From: Stutzerimonas stutzeri KOS6 | GTDB lineage: Bacteria > Pseudomonadota > Gammaproteobacteria > Pseudomonadales > Pseudomonadaceae | Direction: 5' to 3' | Assembly: GCF_000307775.2 (NCBI RefSeq) | Contig: NZ_KK020676.1 | Location: 2,566,341-2,630,340 of the forward strand | Length of the DNA stretch: 64,000 bases | Shown here: positions 18,968 to 28,228 of the stretch, one piece after another | How positions within the stretch are numbered: position 1 is the stretch's first letter | Layout: every line of letters starts with the position of its first letter | Notes under the pieces: model-generated | The model's input: the letters and a program-made list of their open reading frames with translations, nothing else | Database searches by the model: none | Told to the model about the DNA's origin: nothing | Position numbers and translations under genes: made by a program

Positions 18968-19881
18968 CACGCGACCTCCGGGGCTGGCAGCTGGATTTTT
19001 CCGGCGAGCATTTCCTCGGCGAACATCTCGGCGGTACGGGTGGCCGCGGCGGTCATGATGTCGAGATTGCCAGCGTAAGTCGGCAGGTAGTCGCCCAGGC
19101 CCGCCACTTCGAGGAAAACCGAAACCTTGTTGCCGTCGAAGATCGGCCCGTTGACCAGGCGATAGCCGGGCACGTACTTCTGCACCTCGCCGATCATCTC
19201 GAGGATCGAGGCAGTAATGCGGTCGCGGTCCGGCTCCTCATCGGTCAGGCAGTAGACGGTGTTGCGCATCATCATTGGCGGCTCGGCCGGGTTGATGATG
19301 GCCAGCGCCTTGCCGCGCCGCGAACCGCCGACCTTGCAGATCGCACTGGAGGTGGTAGTGGTGAATTCGTCGAGGTTGGCGCGGGTACCCGGACCGATGG
19401 ATTTCGATGCCAGGCTGGCGACGATCTCGGCGTAGCCGACGCTCTGGATACGCGACACGGCGTGAACGATCGAGATGGTGGCCTGGCCGGCGCAGGAAAT
19501 CATGTTGACGTTCATCTCCAGCTTCTCGGCGTGCGCGCGCAGGTTCACCGGCGGCACGCACAGCGGGCCGATGGCCGCCGGGGTCAGGTCGATCATCAGC
19601 ACGCCCAGCGCGTTGAGCTTGCGGCTGTTCTCGGCGTGCACATAGGCGCTTGTGGCATCGAAGGCGATCTGGATGTTGTCCTCCAGCACGTGCGGCAGCA
19701 GCCCGTCGACGCCCTCGTGGCTGGTTTTCAGGCCCATTTCGCGCGCCCGCTTGAGTCCTTCGGACTCTGCGTCGATCCCCACCATCCATACCGGCTCGAG
19801 CACCGGGCTACGCATGATCTTGTAGATCAGGTCGGTGCCGATGTTCCCCGAGCCAATGAGTGCGCATCTGATCTTCTTCAT
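18967..19881 (-). CDS. dmpF: acetaldehyde dehydrogenase (acylating)
   Basis: 304 residues from [15 protein letters not shown]; the start overlaps the dmpI stop (ATGA). Oxidises acetaldehyde with NAD and CoA to acetyl-CoA. The nucleotide-binding motif [10 protein letters not shown] is at the N-terminus and the nucleophilic Cys lies in [15 protein letters not shown] near residue 132. Partner of DmpG for direct transfer of acetaldehyde. Last oxidative step of the meta pathway. Confidence 0.95.
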   Translation of the reverse strand: MKKIRCALIGSGNIGTDLIYKIMRSPVLEPVWMVGIDAESEGLKRAREMGLKTSHEGVDGLLPHVLEDNIQIAFDATSAYVHAENSRKLNALGVLMIDLTPAAIGPLCVPPVNLRAHAEKLEMNVNMISCAGQATISIVHAVSRIQSVGYAEIVASLASKSIGPGTRANLDEFTTTTSSAICKVGGSRRGKALAIINPAEPPMMMRNTVYCLTDEEPDRDRITASILEMIGEVQKYVPGYRLVNGPIFDGNKVSVFLEVAGLGDYLPTYAGNLDIMTAAATRTAEMFAEEMLAGKIQLPAPEVA

Positions 19882-20087
19882 TGCGTCTGCTCCTGCTTTG
19901 CGGCGCGTTGGGCGAGGGTCATGCCCCCGACATAGAACTCCCCGCTGCGGTGTTCGGTGATGAGGATCCGTACCGTTTCCGGCGTGCAATCCAGGCTCTC
20001 GGCAACCGCGGCAGTGACGGCGGCGGCAACGCGGCTCTTCTGCTCGTGGGTACGCCCCTCGACCATATGCATTTCGATGATTGGCAT
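19878..20087 (-). CDS. dmpI: 4-oxalocrotonate tautomerase
   Basis: 69 residues starting [19 protein letters not shown], so the mature protein begins with catalytic Pro1. Arg39-region residues ([18 protein letters not shown]) match the 4-OT active site. Slightly longer than the usual 62-63 residues because of a basic/polar C-terminal tail. Converts the enol 4-oxalocrotonate to the keto form. Ribosome-binding site CGGAGAA. Lies between dmpH and dmpF and overlaps dmpF. Confidence 0.92.
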   Translation of the reverse strand: MPIIEMHMVEGRTHEQKSRVAAAVTAAVAESLDCTPETVRILITEHRSGEFYVGGMTLAQRAAKQEQTQ

Positions 20088-20101
20088 GAGTGGTTCTCCG
20101 G

Positions 20102-20899
20102 TTATTCGACGAAGCGCATCGATACGCTGCCCAGGTCCTGAAAGCGCGCGACCACGTTTTCGCCAGGCTTCACTGCGATGGCTTCGGTAATCCCGCCGCT
20201 CATCACGAAACTGCCGGCTGGCAGGCTCTCGCCCAGTTCGGCGAGGATGTTGACCAGCATCGCGATAGCCTCGGCCGGATGCCCCATGACGGCCGCCGAA
20301 GCGCCGGTGGCAACGATTTCGCCGTTGATCTCGATCACTACGCCGAGGGTGCGTAGGTCGAGGTCCTCGACGTAGCGTGGGCGTCCGCCGCCGACGAAGC
20401 GTGCCGAGGAGGCGTTATCGGCGATCACGCTTGCCAGGTCGAACTTGAAGCCGGAGAACCGCGAGTCGATTATCTCCACCGCCGGCAGCACGTAGTCGGT
20501 GGCCGCCAGGACATCACGGGCCGTGCAGCCCGGCCCGCGTAGGTCCTGCTTCATGACGAAGGCGACTTCGCATTCGACCCGTGGATGCACCAGGTCAGCC
20601 GTGGAAATGGCCGAGTTCTCCGGGCGCGCCATGCGGTCGGTGAGAAAGCCGATCGACGGCACATCGACGCCCATTTGCTGCATCTTGGCCTTGGACGTCA
20701 GCCCGGCCTTCCAGCCGATCAGCTTGTGGCCCTGGGCGACGAAACGCTTGCGCAGTTCGCTCTGCACGGCGTAACCATCGGCGATGGTCATGTCCGGGTA
20801 TTCGTTGGTCAGCTTGGGAATCGCATAGGCGCGGGCCTGCGCGCCTTCGACGCGCTCGCACAGGCGCACCACATCTTCCCGCGAAAGTGTCAGGTTCAT
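20102..20899 (-). CDS. dmpH: 4-oxalocrotonate decarboxylase
   Basis: 265 residues from [20 protein letters not shown]; the start overlaps the dmpE stop (ATGA). Magnesium-dependent decarboxylase of the fumarylacetoacetase-like/hydratase fold, homologous to DmpE. Motifs [19 protein letters not shown] and [20 protein letters not shown] carry conserved Lys and metal-binding acidic residues. Works in a complex with the hydratase DmpE to give 2-hydroxypent-2,4-dienoate. Adjacent to dmpE, unlike the classic order where dmpF and dmpG separate them. Confidence 0.92.
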   Translation of the reverse strand: MNLTLSREDVVRLCERVEGAQARAYAIPKLTNEYPDMTIADGYAVQSELRKRFVAQGHKLIGWKAGLTSKAKMQQMGVDVPSIGFLTDRMARPENSAISTADLVHPRVECEVAFVMKQDLRGPGCTARDVLAATDYVLPAVEIIDSRFSGFKFDLASVIADNASSARFVGGGRPRYVEDLDLRTLGVVIEINGEIVATGASAAVMGHPAEAIAMLVNILAELGESLPAGSFVMSGGITEAIAVKPGENVVARFQDLGSVSMRFVE

Positions 20900-21693
20900 G
20901 CCGCGCTCCTCCCGGAAAACTTCACCCGGCAACTGCCCAGGCCACCTACGGTGCACACCAGCTCGTCGCCATCGACCACCGGCACCAGCGCCGACTGCGA
21001 ACCGGAGAGGATCACCTCGCCGGCCTTGAACGGAATGCCCAGCTCGCCAAGGGTATTGGCCAGCCAGGCCACAGCGTTGGCCGGCGAACCCTGCACGGCG
21101 GCGCCAACGCCGGTGGAGAACAGCTCGCCGTTCTTCTCCAGCACCATGCCGGCCAGGGTGATATCCAGCTTGCGCGGGTCGCCCTTGGTCTTGCCCAGCA
21201 GGTACACGCCGCAGGAGGCGTTGTCCGCCACGGTGTCCTGGATCTTGATCTGCCAGTTCTCGATGCGCGAATCGACAATCTCGAAGCACGGCAGCACGTA
21301 GTCGGTGGCGCGGATCACATCCATCGCGGTGATGCCGGGACCCTGGAGGTCCTGCTTGAGGACGAACGCCAGCTCGGCCTCGGCCTTGGGCTGGATCATC
21401 TGGCCGAGGTCGATGGTGTCGCCTTCCTGGAAGACCATGCCGCTGGTGAGGATGCCGAAGTCCGGCTGGTAGACGCCGAGGAATTCCTGCACCGGCTTGC
21501 TGGTGGCGCCGATCTTCTTGCCGATCACCCGCTCACCGGCAGCAAGGCGCCGCGCGACGAATCGCTGCTGGATGCGGTAGGCATCCTCGATGCTGATATC
21601 CGGCTCGCGCGCCAGCAGCGGTGGCACCGGGCGGCGCGCGACGAAGGCTTGGTAAAGCTCGTCGCCGTATTGTTCGATCTTGTTGTTATCCAT
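20896..21693 (-). CDS. dmpE: 2-oxopent-4-enoate hydratase
   Basis: 265 residues from MDNNKIEQYGDELYQAF. Hydrates 2-hydroxypent-2,4-dienoate to 4-hydroxy-2-oxovalerate. Metal site within QPKAEAELAFVLKQDLQGPG and conserved VIGKKIGATSKPVQEFLGV. Paralogue of the neighbouring DmpH, with which it forms a complex. Located 67 bp after dmpC. Confidence 0.93.
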   Translation of the reverse strand: MDNNKIEQYGDELYQAFVARRPVPPLLAREPDISIEDAYRIQQRFVARRLAAGERVIGKKIGATSKPVQEFLGVYQPDFGILTSGMVFQEGDTIDLGQMIQPKAEAELAFVLKQDLQGPGITAMDVIRATDYVLPCFEIVDSRIENWQIKIQDTVADNASCGVYLLGKTKGDPRKLDITLAGMVLEKNGELFSTGVGAAVQGSPANAVAWLANTLGELGIPFKAGEVILSGSQSALVPVVDGDELVCTVGGLGSCRVKFSGRSAA

Positions 21694-21760
21694 AGTGTTC
21701 TCACAGGTTCGCGGCGGATAGGCACGGCCTTCCCTGGCGCAGGGCAAGGCACAGGCGTTC

Positions 21761-23221
21761 TCAGAGCTTCACGCAGATGTTGCGGGTTTCGGTGTAGAAC
21801 TCGAGCGAATGAACCCCACCCTCGCGGCCGATCCCGGACTGCTTGGAACCACCGAAGGGCGTGCGCAGATCGCGCAGGAACCAGCTGTTGATCCAGGTGA
21901 TGCCGACATCGACGCGCTCGGCGACGCGATGCGCGCGCGCCAGGTTGCTGGTCCAGATGGTGGTGGACAGGCCGTACTCGGTGGCATTGGCCTTGGCGAC
22001 CACTTCGTCCTCGCTGTCGAACGGCGCGATGTGGCAGCACGGCCCGAAGATTTCCTCGCGTACCACCGCGGCGGTCTCCGATAGCCCGGTCCAGATGGTC
22101 GGCTGTATCCAGGCACCCTCGGCCAGCTCGCCCGGCATGTCCGGTACGCCGCCGCCGGTGACCAGCGTCGCGCCCTCCTCGATGGCCTTGCGGTAGTAGG
22201 AAAGCACCTTCTGCTGATGCTCCAGGCTGATCAGCGGACCGAAGTTGCTGTCATGCACCTCGGGTCGACCGTACTTCACCGCCTCGGCCTTGGCCTTGAG
22301 CGCCTGCACGAAGCGCTGGAAGATCGGCCGCTCGACATAGACCCGCTCGGTGCCTAGGCAGACCTGTCCGGTGTTGAGAAACACCGAGCGCGAAAAGCCT
22401 TCCACGGCAGCATCGAAATCTGCGTCGGCGAAGACAATGCCTGCGTTCTTGCCGCCCAGCTCGAAAGACACGTCGCGCATGCCCTCGGCCGCGGCTTTCA
22501 TGATCGCCGTGCCGGTACGCGTCTCGCCGGTGAAGGTGATCGCATCCACCCCCGGATGGCGGGTGACGAACTCACCAGCCGAATCCGGACCGAAACCGTG
22601 CACCACGTTGTACACGCCCTTGGGAATGCCCACCGCGTTCATCACCTCGCCGAGCAGCGCAGCGGTCTGCGGCGACTCCTCGGAGGGTTTGACCACCACG
22701 GCATTGCCGCAGGCCAGCGCCGGGCCGACCTTCCAGGTCATCAGCATGAACGGTGCGTTCCACGGGCAGATCACGCCGATCACGCCCTTGGGCTTGCGGA
22801 TCGCATAGTTCAGCGCGCCGCGACCGTCCGGGGTGTCCGTCCGGAAGGACTCGCTGGCAACGTTCTTGATGGTGTCGGCGAAGACCTTGAAGTTAGCCGC
22901 GCCGCGCGGGATGAACACGTGCTTCATGACATGCTCGGGCTGGCCGGTGTCGGCCATTTCCGCCTCGACGAAGTCATCGAAACGGCGAGTGATCTCGTTG
23001 GCCACCGCGTAGAGCAGCTCGACGCGGCGCTCGGTGCTCATCGTCCCCCATTCGCCCTGCAGTGCAGCATGCGCGGCCTGTACGGCGGCGTCCACCTCGT
23101 CGCGACCCGCCTCGCTGACCGAGGCGATGACACGGTTATCCAGCGGCGATCGCTTGTCGAAGCGTCGGTCACTGGCCGCCGCGCGGTACTCACCGGCAAT
23201 GAAGTTTTCAATCTGGCGCAT
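21761..23221 (-). CDS. dmpC: 2-hydroxymuconic semialdehyde dehydrogenase
   Basis: 486 residues from ATG 23221 (GGAG six bases upstream; a GTG two codons earlier has a badly placed site). NAD-dependent aldehyde dehydrogenase converting the meta ring-cleavage product to 4-oxalocrotonate. Seen: general base Glu in FELGGKNAGIVFADADFDAA, nucleophilic Cys in NTGQVCLGTERV, and PWNAPFMLMTWKVGPALACG. First gene of the lower-pathway operon, with its own LysR-type promoter upstream. Because no dmpD hydrolase is present, this is the only visible route for the ring-cleavage product. Confidence 0.95.
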   Translation of the reverse strand: MRQIENFIAGEYRAAASDRRFDKRSPLDNRVIASVSEAGRDEVDAAVQAAHAALQGEWGTMSTERRVELLYAVANEITRRFDDFVEAEMADTGQPEHVMKHVFIPRGAANFKVFADTIKNVASESFRTDTPDGRGALNYAIRKPKGVIGVICPWNAPFMLMTWKVGPALACGNAVVVKPSEESPQTAALLGEVMNAVGIPKGVYNVVHGFGPDSAGEFVTRHPGVDAITFTGETRTGTAIMKAAAEGMRDVSFELGGKNAGIVFADADFDAAVEGFSRSVFLNTGQVCLGTERVYVERPIFQRFVQALKAKAEAVKYGRPEVHDSNFGPLISLEHQQKVLSYYRKAIEEGATLVTGGGVPDMPGELAEGAWIQPTIWTGLSETAAVVREEIFGPCCHIAPFDSEDEVVAKANATEYGLSTTIWTSNLARAHRVAERVDVGITWINSWFLRDLRTPFGGSKQSGIGREGGVHSLEFYTETRNICVKL

Positions 23222-23285
23222 GATCACTCCGCATTGTTGTTCTTGGACCGGCCAGCCAGTGCGATCGGACCGACCTTTTCGATTG

Positions 23286-23351
23286 AGTCTAGGGATGCCG
23301 CCTGATACCGACCAATACTTTGTTTCTTACGAATCAATACCTATAAGGTAT
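23286..23351 (-). promoter_or_regulatory. LysR-type promoter of the dmpC operon (BenM/CatM-like boxes)
   Basis: On the minus strand: dyad ATACCT-ATA-AGGTAT (23337-23351), which fits ATAC-N7-GTAT exactly. A second ATAC half-site starts 22 bp away (23315-23318) and overlaps the -35 element TTGGTC (23310-23315). An 18-bp spacer leads to -10 TAGACT (23286-23291). The dmpC ATG is 65 bp further on. The same layout with the same spacings is found at 39977-40042 before the envelope operon. ATAC-N7-GTAT is the published binding pattern of BenM/CatM-type LysR proteins. Confidence 0.75.
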
Positions 23352-23385
23352 GACTAAGCCGAGCCGACAGCCCGCCTGCCGTGAT

Positions 23386-23404
23386 GCTCGGCGAACTGCC
23401 GAGC
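23386..23404 (-). terminator. stem-loop after the GFA gene
   Basis: GCTCGGC (23386-23392) and GCCGAGC (23398-23404) form a perfect 7-bp stem with a 5-nt loop, 5 bp after the stop of the GFA gene at the end of the phenol hydroxylase operon. No T-run. Probably ends or trims that transcript before the dmpC promoter. Confidence 0.5.
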
Positions 23405-23408
23405 GCCT

Positions 23409-23822
23409 TCAGCCAGGCATTTTGGCGAACTGCGGCAGGCCATCCAGCGGACGACCCCACGGCTGCGCGCTGTGGCAGTAGATGTGCATCGTGGGGCTGA
23501 CCTTTGCCGGATCATCCAGGCTAGCGACACGGATAAATTGCAGCTCTGGCAGGATCGCCACCTCGGAGAACAGCGGCGAACCGCATTCACCGCAGAAGTG
23601 CCGCAGCACCGGATTGCCGCTGTCGCCACGGGTGGCGTAAGTGCGCGTCTGTCCGCTGCGGTGCAGGGTCGCGCGTGGCACGGCGAACACCGTGGACATG
23701 GCCGCACCGCTGGCGCGCTGGCAATCGCGGCAATGACAGTGGGCGACAAGGGCCGGCTCAGCCACGCATTGGTAGCGCACCGCGCCGCAGGCACAGCCGC
23801 CAACGAGTCTGATGTCCTTCAT
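23409..23822 (-). CDS. GFA/CENP-V-family zinc protein
   Basis: 137 residues. Cysteines Cys10/Cys12, Cys29/Cys31/Cys34 and Cys77/Cys80 (GGCACGAV, HCHCRDC, HFCGECGSPLF) match the two zinc sites of the GFA family, named after glutathione-dependent formaldehyde-activating enzyme. GAGGAG ribosome-binding site nine bases before ATG. It sits 21 bp after dmpP at the end of the phenol hydroxylase operon, an unusual member of such operons. It may handle a reactive aldehyde or thiol adduct from side reactions, but this is inference; most family members have no proven activity. Confidence 0.85.
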   Translation of the reverse strand: MKDIRLVGGCACGAVRYQCVAEPALVAHCHCRDCQRASGAAMSTVFAVPRATLHRSGQTRTYATRGDSGNPVLRHFCGECGSPLFSEVAILPELQFIRVASLDDPAKVSPTMHIYCHSAQPWGRPLDGLPQFAKMPG

Positions 23823-23843
23823 TATTGCGTCTCCTCGGCTCGA

Positions 23844-24902
23844 TCAGATCGCCTTGAACAGTGGGCTACGCACCTGCTGGGCATCAGCCGCCGAGATAAA
23901 TTTCTCGGTGTAGATGTCGCGCTCGAACAGCCGTCCCTGCATCAGGGCTGTGATGCAGGAATCGATCATCAGCGGCGGACCGCAGAGGTAGGCCTTGTGG
24001 CCACGGAAATCATTGCCGAAGTGCGCCTTCGCCGCGTCATGGACGAACCCGCGAAAGCCCTTCCAGGGACTGCCTTCCGGCTCGTGGGAGAGCGCCGGGA
24101 CGTAGTGGAAGTTGGGGTGGCGGATGGCCAGGGCGAGGAATTCGTCGTGGTAGTAGAGCTCCTCGCGGTTGCGCTGGCCATAGATCAGCGTGATCGGCTT
24201 GGCGAAGCCCTCGGCCAGCAGGTCGAGGATCATCGAACGCGGGCTGGACAGCCCCGAGCCGCCGGCCATGAAGATCACCGGCACGTCGGCAGACTTCTTC
24301 ACGAAGAAGCGTCCGTAGGGCCCGGTGAGGTGCACGCGCTCGCCGACCTGCATCTGCTCGTGCACGTACAGGGTGCCGCGCCCGCCGGGAACGATGCGGA
24401 TGTTCAGCTCCAGCTCGTCGGCGCCCGGCATGCTGGCGATGGAAAAGGCGCGGCTGCCGATGCCATCCGGCAGCATCAGGTTGATGTACTGACCGGCCTG
24501 GAAGCGCATATCGTCAGCGTTCTCCAGCTTGATCCAGACGCCCTTGATGGTCGGCGACAGCGATTCGATACGGCTGACCACGCCGTAGTAGTCGCGCACC
24601 GGCAGGTTCAGCGAATCGGGGTCTTCCTCGACTTCCGCCTCGATGACCACATCGCTCTCGACGGTGGCGCAGCACGCCAGGCACTTCTGCTCTTCGCGCT
24701 CGAAGTCCATCAGGGCGAAGGTGGACGCCTCGCCGTGGTCAATCTCACCATCCACCACCTGCACTTTGCAGGTGGCGCACAGCCCGTGGCCGCAGGCATG
24801 CGGCAGGTAGATGCCCGCGCGCAGCGCGGCGTCGAGGATGGTCTGGCCTTCTTCGATCTCGATGGTCTGCCCGAGGGGCTCGATAGTCAGTTCGTAGCTC
24901 AT
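23844..24902 (-). CDS. dmpP: phenol hydroxylase reductase component
   Basis: 352 residues. N-terminal chloroplast-type 2Fe-2S domain with ligands Cys37, Cys42, Cys45 (HACGHGLCATCKV) and Cys77. Then an FAD domain (QYINLMLPDGIGSRAFSIAS with the RxxS FAD motif) and an NAD domain (FMAGGSGLSSPRSMI; YLCGPPLMIDSC). Transfers electrons from NADH to the di-iron oxygenase DmpLNO. GGGGGAGG ribosome-binding site. Confidence 0.95.
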   Translation of the reverse strand: MSYELTIEPLGQTIEIEEGQTILDAALRAGIYLPHACGHGLCATCKVQVVDGEIDHGEASTFALMDFEREEQKCLACCATVESDVVIEAEVEEDPDSLNLPVRDYYGVVSRIESLSPTIKGVWIKLENADDMRFQAGQYINLMLPDGIGSRAFSIASMPGADELELNIRIVPGGRGTLYVHEQMQVGERVHLTGPYGRFFVKKSADVPVIFMAGGSGLSSPRSMILDLLAEGFAKPITLIYGQRNREELYYHDEFLALAIRHPNFHYVPALSHEPEGSPWKGFRGFVHDAAKAHFGNDFRGHKAYLCGPPLMIDSCITALMQGRLFERDIYTEKFISAADAQQVRSPLFKAI

Positions 24903-24917
24903 GATCAGCCTCCCCCT

Positions 24918-25274
24918 TCACTTCAACGCGCAGACGCTGTTCAGACCAGGCGTACGCAGGCGCAACTGTTCCTTGTGGCCGATGCCGTTGTCGGCCAGGC
25001 TGCGCTCGAAGTACGGCACCCAGGGCAGGTTGCCCTTGAGCCATTCGACCTTGCTCCAGTCGATGGCCGCGGCGTCCGGGTCCGCCTGAAGCAGCGGCTG
25101 CAGGTGCTGGTCGATCAATTCGCCAAGGGTGGTCTGCGGCGTCACGCAGAACATCATGGGCGCGGCGAACAGCAGGTGATGGTCCCAGCTGACGTAGACT
25201 AGCTGCTTGCCGTTGAAATTCTCGATTCGGTCGCGGGCGACGCCGACGTATTCTTTGCGGGCAACTACGGACAT
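24918..25274 (-). CDS. dmpO: phenol hydroxylase gamma subunit (P4)
   Basis: 118 residues from MSVVARKEYVGVARDRI (AAGGAAC upstream); the family is about 119. Small third subunit of the (LNO)2 oxygenase core of soluble di-iron phenol hydroxylases. Recognised by YVSWDHHLLFAAPMMFCVTP and the TLGELIDQHLQPLLQADPDA region. No catalytic residues are expected. Between dmpN and dmpP as in all dmp-type operons. Confidence 0.92.
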   Translation of the reverse strand: MSVVARKEYVGVARDRIENFNGKQLVYVSWDHHLLFAAPMMFCVTPQTTLGELIDQHLQPLLQADPDAAAIDWSKVEWLKGNLPWVPYFERSLADNGIGHKEQLRLRTPGLNSVCALK

Positions 25275-25370
25275 GACGGTGTTCCTTCTTGTTGTTCTGT
25301 TCACGAGTGACGGCAAAAAAGCCGGCCTCGCCTGACCCCTGCGCCCGCGGGCGGGCACAGGGATCGCCGG

Positions 25371-26894
25371 TTACTGGTTGGAGGTGGACTGCGCGCGCCA
25401 GCGCTCGAAGTTCTCGCGATCCTGCGAGGTGGCGAAGTCGCCGTTGTCCTGGCCGTCCTTGAGGAATGCCCAGTCCATCCAGCCCATCAGGTCGCCATGC
25501 AGCGGCGCCTGCATCAGCCCCGGCATCGGCAGCCAGGCCTGGATGTACTTCTCCGGCTCGTTATCGAAGATGTCCTTACAGCCGTCAGAACAGAAGTGGT
25601 ACTTGTCGCCCTTGTAGTCGGACTCGCGGTGGCAGATCAGCGTCGGATCGCCTGGTTCGGTGAACAGGGTCGGCAGTTGGCAGCACTGACACAGCTTGGG
25701 CAGGCCGAAGTTGTTGAACGGCGCGCCGGTGGCCGCCTCGTGCATCTTGATGTGCTCCCAGCGCGGACGGTAGTAGGTGTCGAAGGTGGTCGGGTACTTC
25801 TTCGACAGCCAGTCCAGGTCCTCGTCGGACGGCACCCAGACGTGGAACGCGGTGCCGAACTTCCACTGGTACAGCGCCAGCATGAGCTGGTGCGACATGT
25901 GATCAATCGCCTCCTCGGCCTGGTCCCAGTGCTTCGGCGGACGGACGCCGTAGCGCGCCAGGTCCTTGAACAGCGCCCCGCCGTTCTCCACGCCGTAGAT
26001 GTTCCAGGCCTCGCGCCAGGACATCACGCGCTTGGGCAGCATGTAGTCCATCATCGTACTGACCAGGCTCAGCACACGGATGCCGCGCCAGAACCACTTG
26101 TCGATCCACGCCTGGACGATAGGCAGGTTGTCCGGGTCCTGTTCGAGCATGAACTTGATGCACTCCAGACCCAGGGTCATGTGCCGCGCCTCGTCGGACT
26201 GCGCCGAGAAGCCGAAGGTGACAGTGGCCATGTCGCCGTTGTAGGCCGCGCCGGACATGAACGGCACGAACAGCAAGTTGGTCAGCACGTACTCGAAGCT
26301 GAAGCCGATGGCGATCATGAACTCAAATGGCCCAGCGGACATTGCATCGTCGAAGAACGAACGCGCCACCGAGGTGTACCAGATGCGGTCGCGCTGATCG
26401 GCGAAAGCATGGAAGCCGTTGTAGAACCTGTTGTAGTTCGACAGCGCGTGGATCTGCGTCTGCGCGTGGCGGATCTCGTCGATGGCCTGCATCTGGCAGG
26501 CAACTTGGGTGCCGACACCACGGAACTCGCGGCCGACGCGGGCGAAGCCCTTGTGTGCCGAGTATTCAGCGGGGCTGATGGCCTGCAGGAACACCTTCAG
26601 CGCCGACAGGTAGCGTGCATCGGTGATGTTCAGATGGCCGTTGTTCTGCGCATGGGCATCGATGATCGCGTAGAACTTGCGCTCTTTCTCCGCCTGGTAC
26701 TTCCAGTAGGCGTCCATGGTCAGGCGGAACGGGTCTTCCCACTTGTCCCAGTCGGTGATCTTGATGCCTTCATAACCGATGTACGGGAAAATCTCGTCGC
26801 TGCTGCGATAGCTCGGCTCCCAGGCCAGGTCGCGGGTCAGCAGACGGTATTTTTCCTTTTGCGTCAGTTTCTTGTTCTGGGTCTTCATATCCAT
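25371..26894 (-). CDS. dmpN: phenol hydroxylase alpha subunit, di-iron oxygenase (P3)
   Basis: 507 residues from ATG 26894 (AGGA eight bases upstream). Carries the carboxylate-bridged di-iron centre: Glu110, Glu140 and His143 (DEIRHAQTQ), Glu201, Glu235 and His238 (DEARHMTLG), all present. A C-terminal zinc-type motif is seen at CQCCQLPTLF and HFCSDGCKDIF. Hydroxylates phenol to catechol. The downstream gap to dmpO (96 bp) contains GC-rich sequence but no gene. Confidence 0.96.
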   Translation of the reverse strand: MDMKTQNKKLTQKEKYRLLTRDLAWEPSYRSSDEIFPYIGYEGIKITDWDKWEDPFRLTMDAYWKYQAEKERKFYAIIDAHAQNNGHLNITDARYLSALKVFLQAISPAEYSAHKGFARVGREFRGVGTQVACQMQAIDEIRHAQTQIHALSNYNRFYNGFHAFADQRDRIWYTSVARSFFDDAMSAGPFEFMIAIGFSFEYVLTNLLFVPFMSGAAYNGDMATVTFGFSAQSDEARHMTLGLECIKFMLEQDPDNLPIVQAWIDKWFWRGIRVLSLVSTMMDYMLPKRVMSWREAWNIYGVENGGALFKDLARYGVRPPKHWDQAEEAIDHMSHQLMLALYQWKFGTAFHVWVPSDEDLDWLSKKYPTTFDTYYRPRWEHIKMHEAATGAPFNNFGLPKLCQCCQLPTLFTEPGDPTLICHRESDYKGDKYHFCSDGCKDIFDNEPEKYIQAWLPMPGLMQAPLHGDLMGWMDWAFLKDGQDNGDFATSQDRENFERWRAQSTSNQ

Positions 26895-26909
26895 GGGGAA
26901 GGTCCTCGC

Positions 26910-27179
26910 TCAGGAGCGCCAGGTGAGGGTCAGGGAGTCCTCGTCTTCGCAGACGTTGCCCGACAGGGTGATCAGATTGACGTTCAGTTCCTGCATGTCG
27001 AAGCGGCGGCCGAGTTGCTCTTCGATGGTTTCGCGCTTGACGACCAGCTGGCCCTCGGCATTGATCTTCACCATCGCCGGTTCGCGGTCTACGACCGCCG
27101 AGGGATTGTCGAGCTCGATGGCCTCGATGATCGGGCGGGTTTCTTCGTTGGCTTGCAGTGCGATGAAAACGGTGGACAT
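26910..27179 (-). CDS. dmpM: phenol hydroxylase regulatory (coupling) protein P2
   Basis: 89 residues from MSTVFIALQANEETRPIIEA, with GAGGAG eight bases upstream. Cofactor-free effector protein of the MmoB/DmpM family that binds the oxygenase and couples electron transfer to hydroxylation. Family length is about 90. Lies 15 bp before dmpN. Confidence 0.95.
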   Translation of the reverse strand: MSTVFIALQANEETRPIIEAIELDNPSAVVDREPAMVKINAEGQLVVKRETIEEQLGRRFDMQELNVNLITLSGNVCEDEDSLTLTWRS

Positions 27180-27190
27180 GACGAAACTCC

Positions 27191-28183
27191 TCAGATGACC
27201 ACGCCGATCTTGTCGAGACGCGCCTTGAAAGCGTCCAGTTGTTCGCTGACGATTTCGTCCGCCTGATCGACGAATACCTGGCACGCCAGCGGCGTCAGTG
27301 CCACCACGGCCCGCTCGCGCCAGGCGCAGGTCCAGGCCTGCAGCTGTTCGCGATTGGCGTCGGATTCGGCGGCGGCGACCTTAAGCACGGCGTCGATCCA
27401 CTTGCGGGTTTCATCGAACCAATCGCTCATGAACTGGGTGAGCATGGCCACCATCGAACCGCCGTTGGCGGCGAAGTGCTCGTCGACGATGCGCGCATAC
27501 ACCAGCGGGTAGAGCAGGCCGTCGAGTACCACGTTCTGCGCCACGAAAGACTCGAACGGATCGCGAAGCACCAGTGTGTCCTCGACATAGCGGCGCAAAT
27601 CCTGCCAGGTATCGCCCTGCATCCAGGCCGCCTTGCCAGCATCGAGCGCCTCGGTGTCGCCAAGCAGCAGGCCGATGCGCGATAGGTATTGCGCGGTGCC
27701 GAGATTGTCCATGGCGTGGTAGATGCAGGGCTGGGTGAACACCGTGCCGTAGCCGTAGCCGCCGATGAAGGTGTTGTTCAGGTTGGCACCCCAGGCGGCG
27801 TGACGCAGCGGCACCAAGAGTTCCAGCGCGGCGCGGCGGATGCCCTCGGGCATCAGCTCGACCAGCCCGCGCGACTCTACGAAGGCGAAGTTGGCCTCAG
27901 CATTCTCCTGCTGGCGCGCGCGGGTCAGGGTATAAGTGCTGTAGTAGAACTGGCGCGGATCTTTCAGCGCGTACCAGTCCTGCATGACGATCTTGGTGAT
28001 GCGCGTGTCGTAGAGCTCCTGCTCCGGCTCCCAGGTGGGGCGGTAATGCAGGTTTTCCGCGGCCTGGATGTCGTAGCTGGCTTCCTGATAGCGCGAAGCG
28101 GGTTTGTCGCCGAAGCGACGGACCAGGTGGTCGAACGTCTGCCGCAGCGGCTGGATGCTGACCGTACGTAGATCGATGTGCAT
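27191..28183 (-). CDS. dmpL: phenol hydroxylase beta subunit (P1)
   Basis: 330 residues, the family length. Non-catalytic ferritin-like subunit of the (LNO)2 oxygenase. Recognised by YRPTWEPEQELYDTRITKIV and LKDPRQFYYSTYTLTRARQQ, typical of di-iron monooxygenase beta subunits, with no full iron-ligand set. Strong AGAGGGAG ribosome-binding site. Follows dmpK. Confidence 0.95.
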   Translation of the reverse strand: MHIDLRTVSIQPLRQTFDHLVRRFGDKPASRYQEASYDIQAAENLHYRPTWEPEQELYDTRITKIVMQDWYALKDPRQFYYSTYTLTRARQQENAEANFAFVESRGLVELMPEGIRRAALELLVPLRHAAWGANLNNTFIGGYGYGTVFTQPCIYHAMDNLGTAQYLSRIGLLLGDTEALDAGKAAWMQGDTWQDLRRYVEDTLVLRDPFESFVAQNVVLDGLLYPLVYARIVDEHFAANGGSMVAMLTQFMSDWFDETRKWIDAVLKVAAAESDANREQLQAWTCAWRERAVVALTPLACQVFVDQADEIVSEQLDAFKARLDKIGVVI

Positions 28184-28228
28184 GTGTTGTCTCCCTCTGC
28201 GTCCCGCCGCTGGCGAGACGCCAGTGTC

